Shown one piece after another: positions 9,801-17,188 of a stretch of 64,000 bases of DNA. The translations under genes were made by a program, and so were the position numbers. Source of the DNA: Agromyces salentinus (GTDB taxonomy: Bacteria; Actinomycetota; Actinomycetes; Actinomycetales; Microbacteriaceae); NCBI RefSeq assembly GCF_009749395.1, contig NZ_WBIR01000005.1, positions 248,001 through 312,000 of the forward strand, written 5' to 3'. Positions within the stretch are counted from its first letter, which is position 1; each line of letters begins with the position of its first letter. A model generated the notes under the pieces. That model made no database searches and was not told the origin of the DNA. It saw nothing but the letters and a program-made list of their open reading frames with translations.

Positions 9801-12800
9801 CGGCGGACTGCTGGGCGCGCACGTAGTCGCTGAACGTCACGGGCGCGGCATCCGTCACCGAGGCCGTGAGCACGCCGATGCGCACCCGGCCGGTGCCCTC
9901 GTCGCCCGAGGCGTCCCGCACGGTGTACTCGAAGGCGGGCTGCTCGGCGCCGGTGCCGTTCTCGGGTGCGGTGTAGACGATCGTGTCGCCCTCGGCCGAG
10001 ATCGTGGCGATGCCGAGGCCCGTGGCCGGCTGCGTCACCGAGGTGAGCACCGTGCGATCGCCGTCGGGGTCCATGCCGACCGCCGGCACGGGCACGCGCA
10101 CGCTCTGCCCGCTGAGCACGCGGGCGAGGAGGAGCCTGGGCTCGGGCGCGCGGTTGGCGCCGTCGGGCAGAACGGTCACGGTCACCGTGCTGTGGTCGAG
10201 CCGCTCGGGCGCCTGCTCGAGGCCGACGGCGTATCCGAGCTCGTAGGTGCCGGGCGTGGTCGGGGCGAGGTAGCGGACCCGGTCGCCCGAGGCGAACGCG
10301 AGCTCGCCGGCCGCCGCGGAGGAGCTCACGTCGGGGTGCACCACGAGGCGCTCGCCGCGCGGGCTGACGTCGTTCGCCGTGACGGGGATGTCGACGAGCT
10401 CGCCGACTCGCACGGTGACGGTGTCGGGCATCGCGATGGGGCTGAGGCCGACGGATGGCGCGACCTGGAACACCGCGAGGTCGCCCACGGCCGTGCCGCC
10501 GGCGCCGTCGGCGACGGTCACCTTCGCGCGTCCGACGAGCCCCGGCTGTCCGTCGACGGTCACGCCCGTGGCGCGTACGAGCGACTGCGACACGACGCCC
10601 ACGCCGAGCTCGGGCGTCGCCGAGACCGCCCCGGTGACGACGAGGACGCGGCCGGTGGTGTTCTGGGCCGCATCGAGGATGTCGACGAGCGCATCCTCAC
10701 CCGCGCGCACGAACGCCGTGACGGGGGCGATCGCGAGCGCCGCGCCGGGCGCCGCGACGGTGACCCGGATCGAGGCGGTCTGCTCGGCCCGCGTCACGAG
10801 GTCCTGGACCGTGAAGGTCGCGAGGTACGCGCCCGGCGCCTCGGCCGAGAGCTCGATCTCGCCGGAGGACGCGTTCGGCACGACGGTCAGTCCGCCGCTC
10901 GCGGCGGTGGCCGTGGGAACGGCGTCGACGAGGCGGAGCGAGCCCGACCCGCCGCTCACGTGGTCGGCGATCTGCACGGTCGCGGTCTCTCCGGCGCCCG
11001 CGGTGACGGCGACCGGCGCGAGGTCGAGCGCGGCGCTCGAGGTCACGCGCAGGTCGAGGGTCGCCTCGGCCGTCGCCCCCCGCTCATCGGCGACGGTCAG
11101 GCGCACCTGGACCTTCTCCGCGCCCGCGTTGGGGTCGGTATGGCGCACGGCGACCCGGCCGTCGGCCATGGGCACGACCGAGATCGGCGCCGACGGGTCG
11201 ACGGGCTGCGCATCGGCCAGGACGAAGGCGTCGCCCTCGGGGTCGACCCACCCGGAGAGCACCGAGACGAGCGCGGTGCCGCCCGGCATGAGCTCGGGCG
11301 CGGGCCAGCGCTGCACGCAGTCGGCGACGCCGCACCAGGCGGGCGCACTGTTGACGTCGTCGGGGACCACGGTGAGCGTCACGGTCGTGGCCGCAGAGCT
11401 CGCCGCGCCATCCGTCGCCGCATAGGTGAAGGTCGCCGACCCCGACGTCGCCCGCACGCGCACGGTCGGCGTCTGGTCGTTCGAGACGAGGGCAAGGTCG
11501 CCGAACGCCGCGTCGGAGAGCCCGCCGGTCATCGACGCCGGATCGACGGTGAGCACGTCCTTGGCGTTCGGGTCGTGGTCGTTCAGCAGCACCGGCAGCT
11601 CGACCTGCTGGCCGGCGCGCACCCCGAAGGCGTCGGCGACGGCGACCGGCGGCTCCTGGCGCGCGAGGTCCTCGACCTCCTCGGTGCCGACGCGGTCCTC
11701 GACCTCGTCGTCGAGCGCCCACTGCTCGAGCGGCACCAGGCGGCCGTCGGGGACGGTCCACAGCATGCCCGAGCTCGTCTCGTTGAGCACGGCCCGGTCG
11801 CCGTTGCCGCGCAGCACGGGTGCGAGCGACTGCGCGGCATCCTGGTCGCGGGCACCGGCCGGGAGTTCGAGCGCCACGGACCGATCGCCCTCGCTCGTCC
11901 AGGCGGTGCCGCCCTCGGGCGAGAGCCACGCGGCGACGACCTGGCCGTCGACCACGATCGGCTGCGCGGGCGTGCCCGCGGCGGCGACGGTGCGTTCGGC
12001 CTTCGCGCTCCCGTCGGTCGCGAGCTCGAGGAGGCCCCCGGAGTCGGCGATAGCGACGGATGCCGCGGCCCGGTCGCCCTGCTGCAGTCGCGCGTCGGCC
12101 GCGACGTCGATCCGGATCGGCTCGTCGGAGCCCTCGAGCCAGACGCGACCCTCGGCGGCGTCGAGGAGGACCCAGCGCGTGCCGACGACCGTCAGCTCGA
12201 GGCGGGCGTCGGCCACGGGAGCATCGACCACCGGGGCGGCGTCGCCGTCGAACTCCCCCGTCGCGGCGTCGTAGAGCCGAACGGCCTCCTCGCGGGCCGA
12301 GTACATCGCGATGAGGCCCTCGGGCGACACGCCCACGGTCGTGGCCGCGTACGTCTCCTCGTCGTCGCCCTCGGACGAGCGCTCGGCGTACGGGTCGACC
12401 GGGACGGCGTCATCGCCGTCGAGCCGCCCGGCGTGCACGGTGCCGGTGTCGGTCCGGTAGGCGATCCACTCGCCGGCCGTCACCACGTCGCGCGTGCCGG
12501 CCGGGGTCGGCAGCGAGCCGCCCCCGTCGTCGGAGGCGAGGTCGGCGGGATCGGCGGGGTCGATCGGCCAGCGCTGGCGCGACCCCTGGTTGTAGACGGA
12601 TGCCGCGGAGCCGGCCTGCACGACCGTGGTGGGGTCGTCGACGTCGCGGACCACGTCGATCTCGGCGAGGTCGGTGTTCACTCGGGCGTACTGGCCGGAG
12701 TCGCGGGTGACCCACACCGAGGTCTCGACGCGCGGCACCTCCTGCGCCTCGTAGCCGTTGGCCGTGACCGCGAGCGTCGCCACCACGGCGACGGCGGCCA

Positions 12801-12867
12801 CCCCGGCGACGGACGCGATGATCGCACTGCGACGGCCGGTACGCGCCGACGACCTGCCCGCGGCCAT
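6826..12867 (-). CDS. giant membrane-anchored Ig-like/cadherin-like/Fn3 surface protein
   Basis: 2013 aa. One N-terminal membrane helix (about residues 14-35) with a basic cytosolic tip is followed by about 330 residues of short beta strands with propeller-like spacing (EWIAYRTDTG, VRLYDAATGEF, TRWVLLDAAEGRVWL). Many Ig/cadherin-like modules follow, recognisable by phrases such as VRAGQQVELPVLLNDHDPN and VRVGELVDIPVTANDVSPRG, then Fn3-like modules (TGLEVLEGG, LTPGERHDFAVRAVNGVGVS). The C-terminus is a Pro/Thr-rich tail without a sorting motif. Cysteines come in local pairs (CGVADC, CSVGDGASC), suggesting disulfides outside the cell. The ATG at 12867 overlaps the kinase stop as TGATG. The frame continues upstream only as a shadow of the kinase. 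It is probably an extracellular fibre or sensor controlled by the kinase. Function is unknown. Confidence 0.9.
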   Translation of the reverse strand: MAAGRSSARTGRRSAIIASVAGVAAVAVVATLAVTANGYEAQEVPRVETSVWVTRDSGQYARVNTDLAEIDVVRDVDDPTTVVQAGSAASVYNQGSRQRWPIDPADPADLASDDGGGSLPTPAGTRDVVTAGEWIAYRTDTGTVHAGRLDGDDAVPVDPYAERSSEGDDEETYAATTVGVSPEGLIAMYSAREEAVRLYDAATGEFDGDAAPVVDAPVADARLELTVVGTRWVLLDAAEGRVWLEGSDEPIRIDVAADARLQQGDRAAASVAIADSGGLLELATDGSAKAERTVAAAGTPAQPIVVDGQVVAAWLSPEGGTAWTSEGDRSVALELPAGARDQDAAQSLAPVLRGNGDRAVLNETSSGMLWTVPDGRLVPLEQWALDDEVEDRVGTEEVEDLARQEPPVAVADAFGVRAGQQVELPVLLNDHDPNAKDVLTVDPASMTGGLSDAAFGDLALVSNDQTPTVRVRATSGSATFTYAATDGAASSAATTVTLTVVPDDVNSAPAWCGVADCVQRWPAPELMPGGTALVSVLSGWVDPEGDAFVLADAQPVDPSAPISVVPMADGRVAVRHTDPNAGAEKVQVRLTVADERGATAEATLDLRVTSSAALDLAPVAVTAGAGETATVQIADHVSGGSGSLRLVDAVPTATAASGGLTVVPNASSGEIELSAEAPGAYLATFTVQDLVTRAEQTASIRVTVAAPGAALAIAPVTAFVRAGEDALVDILDAAQNTTGRVLVVTGAVSATPELGVGVVSQSLVRATGVTVDGQPGLVGRAKVTVADGAGGTAVGDLAVFQVAPSVGLSPIAMPDTVTVRVGELVDIPVTANDVSPRGERLVVHPDVSSSAAAGELAFASGDRVRYLAPTTPGTYELGYAVGLEQAPERLDHSTVTVTVLPDGANRAPEPRLLLARVLSGQSVRVPVPAVGMDPDGDRTVLTSVTQPATGLGIATISAEGDTIVYTAPENGTGAEQPAFEYTVRDASGDEGTGRVRIGVLTASVTDAAPVTFSDYVRAQQSAEAPVTIQPAGNDVDPAQGDLDLVALVPNAPEGSSEYARLDGLVDGSTSLEDGRVVLRPGDVAGTNSYRYTVKSARTSSTAEGLIVVNVTESESPDAPVVSDTVVTASTRAQLPERGLDVVSGHVEWASGELGQLEVEIWGDGSDAYRVAGQSIVGPTPEAGALVPFRVHGTDRAGREAEAFGFLVVPASDDLRVQLRADADPIEVGEEQSVEFEVRELLDLPSGDAVEVDAAETYAVQRAAATCRPAAGGEVEYAAGREAPWSDHCLIPVRLDGQKRWSWVGVPIAIIPKDPQAILSAVSRTVPPGASETVALYDEMTTWEGGREGDPSKLDYSVAYSGSAFTVEQAGDRVSIVARADARPGTRETATVSIGAFDGLTSAISLVVGSAPADAPRGAVLTQQCSVGDGASCAVTVIGVGGEYDPFAGKTGSGLKLTGLGAGATSCQVATIRAADDRTIVVTWPSGADAFGGECVVPFTVADAQGRTGTGRLTVDLLGLPQAPAAVSTADYTASSVTLEVSLGEAMRAHPPVTGLEVLEGGRTVPADCGPRAPGAWWCTVSGLTPGERHDFAVRAVNGVGVSTSTNPVTTWSYEAPDIASASAEPVYREGTTSPDAGVVALSITADRDARSFRVVETGTVIERSGATTRTELTLAPGPKMLTLVPVSIFDPPTGRGGNEGATTAVPVTVAGAPRLSPNAIAAASASNTSILVSGVGLDVNFSDRPSDVRYLAWRNGDARCWVDGDGGLQTSGAEVESTSSTLSGLGERERYYVKVCASNGYGVVQSDTARADTIHDVDLPGGSLSYTVATTPSGGGSHFEYRLQQAPVVEASGGFRPVYWMYGDWREDFSLQTSASPGDVRVKTCKQSWFSTKCSDEVAVTAATAPTEVTVDFAEQCLPQPADAAAPTLDEVFATVSQAAWGSAVVRNWVVPDPVNAPLAVTYDLVFTGEYVDLAPIVRSGSLCPPPEPTDPPDPPTPTPTPDPEPPVPPAGP

Positions 12868-14006
12868 CAGATGACGCCTGCGAGGAGGAGCGCGGCCGCG
12901 CCGGCCGCGAGGACCAGGACGGCGGAACCGACCCCGATGAGCGCGGGTTTCAGCCACCCGCTGCCGGATCGCGCCGGCGCGAGGCCGCCCGCATCGACGA
13001 CGGCGGCCGAGGGGCGCGCCTCGGCCTGGGCGGCGGCTCGGCCGGCTCGGCGCGAGTCGGGGTTCACGGTCGTGACGACCGGTCCGCGCTGCGACGCGTC
13101 GCCGAACGAGATGTGGGCCGCCGATGCCCACTCGGCCGACGCGACCTCGAGGCTCGTCGGGGCGACGCCGAGTTCGTACTGCGCCCACCGCAACTGCTCG
13201 CCGAACTCGGCCATCGAGGCGTACCGGCGGGCGGGGTCGCGCTGCATCGCGGTCGAGAGGACGGTGTCGATGCGGGCGGGCACGCCCCTGGGGCCGAGCG
13301 GCGTGTATTTGGCGCCGAGCACGCGGCGGGAGAGCTGGTCGACCGAGTTGCGGCTGCGGTCGGCGAGCTCGAACGGGCTGTGCCCCGCGAGCAGCGTGTA
13401 GAGCGTCGCCCCGAGGCTCCAGACCTCGGTCGCGACGGTGCCGGTGGTGCGTTCGCCGAGCACCTCGGGGGCGCTCCACGGAATCGACATCGCGAACGTC
13501 TCACCCCCGCCGCCGTCGCCGATCGCTCCTGCGATGCCGAAGTCGGCGAGCACCGGTGCCCCGAGCGAGTTCACGAGCAGGTTCGACGGCTTGATGTCGC
13601 GATGCAGCATGCCGGACCGGTGCGCCGTCTCGAGGGCACCGGCCATGCGCACGCCGATGTCGAGCACCTCCCCCGCCGGCATGGGGCCGCGCTTGACCCT
13701 GGCCCCGAGCGACTCGGGGCAGTACTCCATGACGAGGTAGGGGCGGCCGTCGGAGGAGATCGAGGCCTGGTGGATCGTGACGATCGACGGGTGCGCGCTG
13801 ACCCGCGCCATGGCGTCGGCCTCGACCGTGAAGGCCCGGCGGGCGTCGGGATCGACGACGTCGACGAGGAGCACCTTCACGGCGGTCACGCGCCGCGGCA
13901 GGTCCTGCTCGTAGAGGAACACGTCCGCGAAGCCGCCCGCGCCGAGCGGGCGGACGTAGCTGTACCCGGCGAGCACCGGCGGCGCTGACGGCAAGCGTTT
14001 CGGCAC
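12867..14006 (-). CDS. transmembrane Ser/Thr protein kinase
   Basis: 379 aa from a GTG preceded by AGAAGGGGG at 8 nt. Kinase core: Gly loop LGAGGFADVF (21-30), ATP Lys in TAVKVL (about 44), catalytic loop HRDIKPSN (135-142), DFG (155-157) and the SAPE version of the APE motif. A juxtamembrane linker of about 80 residues leads to a single C-terminal helix (WLKPALIGVGSAVLVLAAGAAALLLAG) and almost no extracellular part, so it has no PASTA sensor domains. It is the first gene of the seven-gene operon ending with the PP2C phosphatase, so it probably phosphorylates operon members. Its sensing input may come from the giant protein encoded next. That is inference. Confidence 0.95.
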   Translation of the reverse strand: MPKRLPSAPPVLAGYSYVRPLGAGGFADVFLYEQDLPRRVTAVKVLLVDVVDPDARRAFTVEADAMARVSAHPSIVTIHQASISSDGRPYLVMEYCPESLGARVKRGPMPAGEVLDIGVRMAGALETAHRSGMLHRDIKPSNLLVNSLGAPVLADFGIAGAIGDGGGGETFAMSIPWSAPEVLGERTTGTVATEVWSLGATLYTLLAGHSPFELADRSRNSVDQLSRRVLGAKYTPLGPRGVPARIDTVLSTAMQRDPARRYASMAEFGEQLRWAQYELGVAPTSLEVASAEWASAAHISFGDASQRGPVVTTVNPDSRRAGRAAAQAEARPSAAVVDAGGLAPARSGSGWLKPALIGVGSAVLVLAAGAAALLLAGVI

Positions 14007-14145
14007 GAACGTGGCCCCCTTCTGCCGGTGTTTCGTCGAGTCACCGGCGGAGCGGTTCGTATCGGAATGCGGAATGCGTGCGAGCGCGGGCCACGGGAGC
14101 GACCCGGTGGAGCGGAGGACGGCCGCGCCGCGGGCATCCGCGGTT

Positions 14146-14151
14146 ATCTTA
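14146..14151 (-). promoter_or_regulatory. candidate -10 element of the kinase operon
   Basis: On the minus strand this reads TAAGAT, a TANNNT -10 hexamer, about 140 bp upstream of the kinase GTG inside the only non-coding gap (14007-14212) before that operon. No good -35 is visible. The rest of the gap shows no gene. Confidence 0.4.
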
Positions 14152-14212
14152 GACGACGTCTCGGAACCCACCGAATCGGACGGCAGCGGCCGAGCGGGCT
14201 TCGGCCGGTTTG

Positions 14213-14581
14213 CTACTCGGCGTCGAAGGGCGTCTCGCCGAGCTTCAGCCGGTCGATGAGCGCGGCCGCGTGGTTGGTGCTCAGGATGATGCGCGCGAAC
14301 TCGCCGCCCGCGAGCTCGAGCACGACGGCCTGGCGCTTGCCCTTGACGATCACGAAGTCGAGGCCGCCGTGGTACTTCCACGCGCCGACGGCCACCACGA
14401 GCGGCAGCTCGGTGCCCTTGGTGCGGATGCCGCGGATCCACACCCACGGATCGTCGGTGATCGTCGCGGACCTGATGTCGTCGCGCTGCACCACGATGTC
14501 GTCGGCGCGCAGCGCGAGTGCCTTCTCGGCCGGGGTGAGGAGGACCTCGATCCGGTCGGTGTGCACGCGTAGCTGAGCCAT
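14213..14581 (-). CDS. small conserved hypothetical protein, possible PH-like fold
   Basis: 122 aa from the ATG at 14581, preceded by AGGATGGGACC. Translation is all beta-strand-like with one C-terminal helix: a basic N-terminal strand, then DDIRSATITDDPWVWIRGIR, KYHGGLDFVIVKGKRQAVVL and a final helix ending TNHAAALIDRLKLGETPFD. Alternating short strands closed by a single helix suggest a PH-like domain of the kind found in small actinobacterial proteins, but no motif proves it. The stop is about 200 bp upstream of the kinase start, so it may be a separate transcript. Function is unknown. Confidence 0.8.
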   Translation of the reverse strand: MAQLRVHTDRIEVLLTPAEKALALRADDIVVQRDDIRSATITDDPWVWIRGIRTKGTELPLVVAVGAWKYHGGLDFVIVKGKRQAVVLELAGGEFARIILSTNHAAALIDRLKLGETPFDAE

Positions 14582-14640
14582 GGTCCCATCCTGCCCGAGT
14601 CGTCCGACATGAGGACAGCCGACGCCCCACAACGGGGAAA

Positions 14641-14684
14641 CGGTTCGATACCGTTATCGAGCCGTAACCGTGATGCCCGGTTAC
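14641..14684. repeat. two adjacent stem-loops between hemL and the PH-like gene
   Basis: Positions 14641-14664 read CGGTTCGATA-CCGT-TATCGAGCCG, a 10 bp stem with one G:U-type mismatch. Positions 14664-14684 form a second stem, GTAACCG with CGGTTAC. They lie between the hemL stop (14725) and the start of the minus-strand gene at 14581, so they could terminate hemL or serve as operators for the small gene. There is no T-run. Confidence 0.5.
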
Positions 14685-14724
14685 CGACGCTTCGGGTCGG
14701 CGCCGGGGCACCGGTCGCGCCGGC

Positions 14725-16071
14725 TCAGGCGGGACGAGCGGATGCCGCGGCGCGGGCGGCGGCCGGAAGCGCATCCACGATGCGACCGATCGCCGCCTCG
14801 TCGTGCGCGGCCGTGACGAACCACGCCTCGAACACCGACGGCGGAAGCGAGACGCCCGCGTCGAGCATCGCGTGGAAGAAGGGCGCGTAGCGCCACGACT
14901 CCTGGCGCTGCACGCCCGCGTAGTCGTGCACGCCGCCGGCGACCTCCTCGCCGAACACGAAGCTGAAGAGGTTGCCCGCCCGCTGCACGCCGTGCGCGAC
15001 GCCCTCGACGGCGAGCGCCGTCGAGACCGCCTCGCTGATCGTCGCCGCCGCCTCGTCGAGGTGCGCGTAGACCGCGGCGTCCGCCGCCCGGAGCGTCGCG
15101 ATGCCCGCGGCGACGGCGACCGGATTGCCCGAGAGCGTGCCGGCCTGGTAGACGGGGCCGAGCGGGGCGAGCTGGTCCATGATGTCGGCGCGACCGCCGA
15201 GTGCTGCGACGGGCATGCCGCCGCCGATGACCTTGCCGAAGGTCAGCAGGTCGGGCGTGTACGCGTGCTCGGTGCCGGACTCGAGGCCCCACCAGCCGGC
15301 CTCGGACACGCGGAAGCCCGTGAGCACCTCGTCGCTGATGACGAGGGAGCCGTTCGCGTGCGCGAGCTCGACGAGCGCCGCGTTGAAGCCGGGCAGCGGC
15401 GGCACGACGCCCATGTTCGCGGAGGCGGCCTCGACGATGACGGCGGCGATGCGGTCGCCGTGCTCGGCGAACGCCGCGCGCACGGCATCGAGGTCGTTGT
15501 AGGGCAGCACGAGCGTGAGCGCCGCGATGTCGGCGGGCACGCCGGCCGAGCCGGGCAGCGCGAAGGTCGCGAGCCCGGAGCCCGCCTCGGCGAGCAGGCC
15601 GTCGGAGTGGCCGTGGTAGTGCCCGGCGAACTTCACGAGCACGTCGCGGCCGGTGAAGCCGCGGGCGAGGCGGATGGCGCTCATCGTCGCCTCGGTGCCG
15701 GTGGAGACCAGCCGCAGCTTCTCGACCGGCGCGACGCGGGCCTCGACGAGCTCGGCGAGCTCGGTCTCCGCGGGCGTGGACGAGCCGAACGAGAGGCCGC
15801 GGGCCGCGGCATCCGTCACCGCCTGGACGACGCGCGGGTCGGCGTGGCCGAGGATCGCGGGCCCCCACCCGGCGACGAGGTCGACGTACTCGCGGCCCTC
15901 GACGTCGGTGACGTACGCGCCGCGCGCGCTCACAAGGAAGCGCGGGGTGCCGCCCACCGAGCGGAAGGCCCGCACGGGCGAGTTGACCCCGCCCGGGATC
16001 GCGGCCTGCGCACGGGCGAAGAGCTCGGCGTTGCTCGACGGGGCGTCGGCGCCGGAGTGGCGGGCGTTCAT
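14725..16071 (-). CDS. hemL: glutamate-1-semialdehyde 2,1-aminomutase
   Basis: 448 aa, normal length. PLP enzyme converting glutamate-1-semialdehyde to 5-aminolevulinate, the second dedicated step of the C5 haem route. It opens with the conserved region [20 protein letters not shown] and has the PLP-lysine motif [12 protein letters not shown] together with SDEVLTGFR. The ATG overlaps the hemB stop as ATGA, so hemB and hemL are co-translated. The C-terminus ([11 protein letters not shown]) is Ala-rich. Partner of the glutamyl-tRNA reductase encoded by hemA at 29741. Confidence 0.98.
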   Translation of the reverse strand: MNARHSGADAPSSNAELFARAQAAIPGGVNSPVRAFRSVGGTPRFLVSARGAYVTDVEGREYVDLVAGWGPAILGHADPRVVQAVTDAAARGLSFGSSTPAETELAELVEARVAPVEKLRLVSTGTEATMSAIRLARGFTGRDVLVKFAGHYHGHSDGLLAEAGSGLATFALPGSAGVPADIAALTLVLPYNDLDAVRAAFAEHGDRIAAVIVEAASANMGVVPPLPGFNAALVELAHANGSLVISDEVLTGFRVSEAGWWGLESGTEHAYTPDLLTFGKVIGGGMPVAALGGRADIMDQLAPLGPVYQAGTLSGNPVAVAAGIATLRAADAAVYAHLDEAAATISEAVSTALAVEGVAHGVQRAGNLFSFVFGEEVAGGVHDYAGVQRQESWRYAPFFHAMLDAGVSLPPSVFEAWFVTAAHDEAAIGRIVDALPAAARAAASARPA

Positions 16072-17066
16072 GCGACGTCTCCCTTGCGGATCCAGTCGGC
16101 CAGTTCGACGGCCCAGTACGTGAGCACGGCGTCGGCGCCGGCACGGCGGATGCCGCGCACAGACTCGATCACCGCCCGCTTGCGGTCGATCCAGCCGTGG
16201 GCGGCCGCTGCCTCGATCATCGCGTACTCCCCCGACACCTGGTAGGCCCAGACGGGCACGTCGGATGCCGCGGCGACGTCGGCGAGCACGTCGAGGTAGC
16301 TGCCGGCGGGCTTGACCATGACGATGTCGGCGCCCTCCTCGATGTCGAGCATCGCCTCGCGCAACCCCTCACGCCGGTTGCCGGGGTCGAGCTGGTACGA
16401 GCGGCGGTCGCCCTCGAGCGTGGACTCGACGGCGTCGCGGAACGGGCCGTAGAACGCCGACGCGTACTTCGCCGAGTAGGCCATGAGCACGACGTCCTGA
16501 TGACCGCCGTCGTCGAGGGCTTCGCGGACCGCGGCGACCTGGCCGTCCATCATGCCCGAGAGGCCCAGCAGCTGGGAACCCGCACGCGACTGCTCCAGTG
16601 CCATCGCCGTGTACCGCTCGAGCGTGGCGTCGTTGTCGACACGGCCGCGCCCGTCGAGCACGCCGCAGTGGCCGTGGTCGGTGAACTCGTCGAGGCACAG
16701 GTCGGTCTGCACCACGAGCCGGCCGGCGGATGCCTCGACCGCGACGCGCGTGGCCACGTTGAGGATGCCCTCTGGGTCGGTCGCACCCGACCCGCGCGCG
16801 TCGCGCTGCTCGGGCACGCCGAAGAGCATGACGCCGCCGAGGCCGACGGACGCGGCGGCGTCGATCGCCGCAGGGAGGCTGTCGAGCGTGTGCTGCACGA
16901 CACCCGGCATGGACGCGATCGGCAGCGGGGCGCTCGCGCCCTCGCGCACGAACATGGGAAGCACGAGCTCGGCCGGGTCGAGCCGGGTCTCGGACGCCAG
17001 GCGGCGGAGCGCCGGCGTCTCGCGGAGACGCCGCGGGCGGATGCGGGGGGCAGGCGTGGAAGTCAC
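16068..17066 (-). CDS. hemB: porphobilinogen synthase (5-aminolevulinate dehydratase)
   Basis: 332 aa. Condenses two 5-aminolevulinates to porphobilinogen. Both Schiff-base lysines are present ([17 protein letters not shown] and [11 protein letters not shown]). The metal site reads [12 protein letters not shown]: the first and third Cys of the zinc-type C-x-C-x7-C cluster are kept but the middle one is Asp, as in Mg-type enzymes, so metal use cannot be assigned. The GTG start has no Shine-Dalgarno but lies 6 nt after a TAGGCT -10 element, so the mRNA is probably leaderless. hemL follows with an ATGA overlap. Confidence 0.97.
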   Translation of the reverse strand: MTSTPAPRIRPRRLRETPALRRLASETRLDPAELVLPMFVREGASAPLPIASMPGVVQHTLDSLPAAIDAAASVGLGGVMLFGVPEQRDARGSGATDPEGILNVATRVAVEASAGRLVVQTDLCLDEFTDHGHCGVLDGRGRVDNDATLERYTAMALEQSRAGSQLLGLSGMMDGQVAAVREALDDGGHQDVVLMAYSAKYASAFYGPFRDAVESTLEGDRRSYQLDPGNRREGLREAMLDIEEGADIVMVKPAGSYLDVLADVAAASDVPVWAYQVSGEYAMIEAAAAHGWIDRKRAVIESVRGIRRAGADAVLTYWAVELADWIRKGDVA

Positions 17067-17078
17067 CGCACAAGCCTA
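17064..17078 (-). promoter_or_regulatory. leaderless promoter of hemB-hemL
   Basis: Minus strand: TAGGCT (17078-17073), six bases, then the GTG start of hemB at 17066. This spacing puts the transcription start at or beside the start codon. The sequence between lacks an AG-rich ribosome site. Confidence 0.6.
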
Positions 17079-17188
17079 CGTCGCGGCGACCTCGTCGCCC
17101 CTGAGAGCCGGCCCCCGGATGCCGAGGCACCGTGTCGCGGCAGCCAGACCGGCCCCCGTCAGCGCCTGTGCTGATCTCGTCATCCCTC

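Noticed and set aside
8101-13401. Very long open frame on the plus strand opposite the giant Ig-like gene (about 1766 codons)
   Set aside because: It is a GC-driven mirror frame. Its product is Arg/Gly/His/Asp-rich without domains, while the minus strand encodes recognisable Ig-like modules and a membrane anchor.
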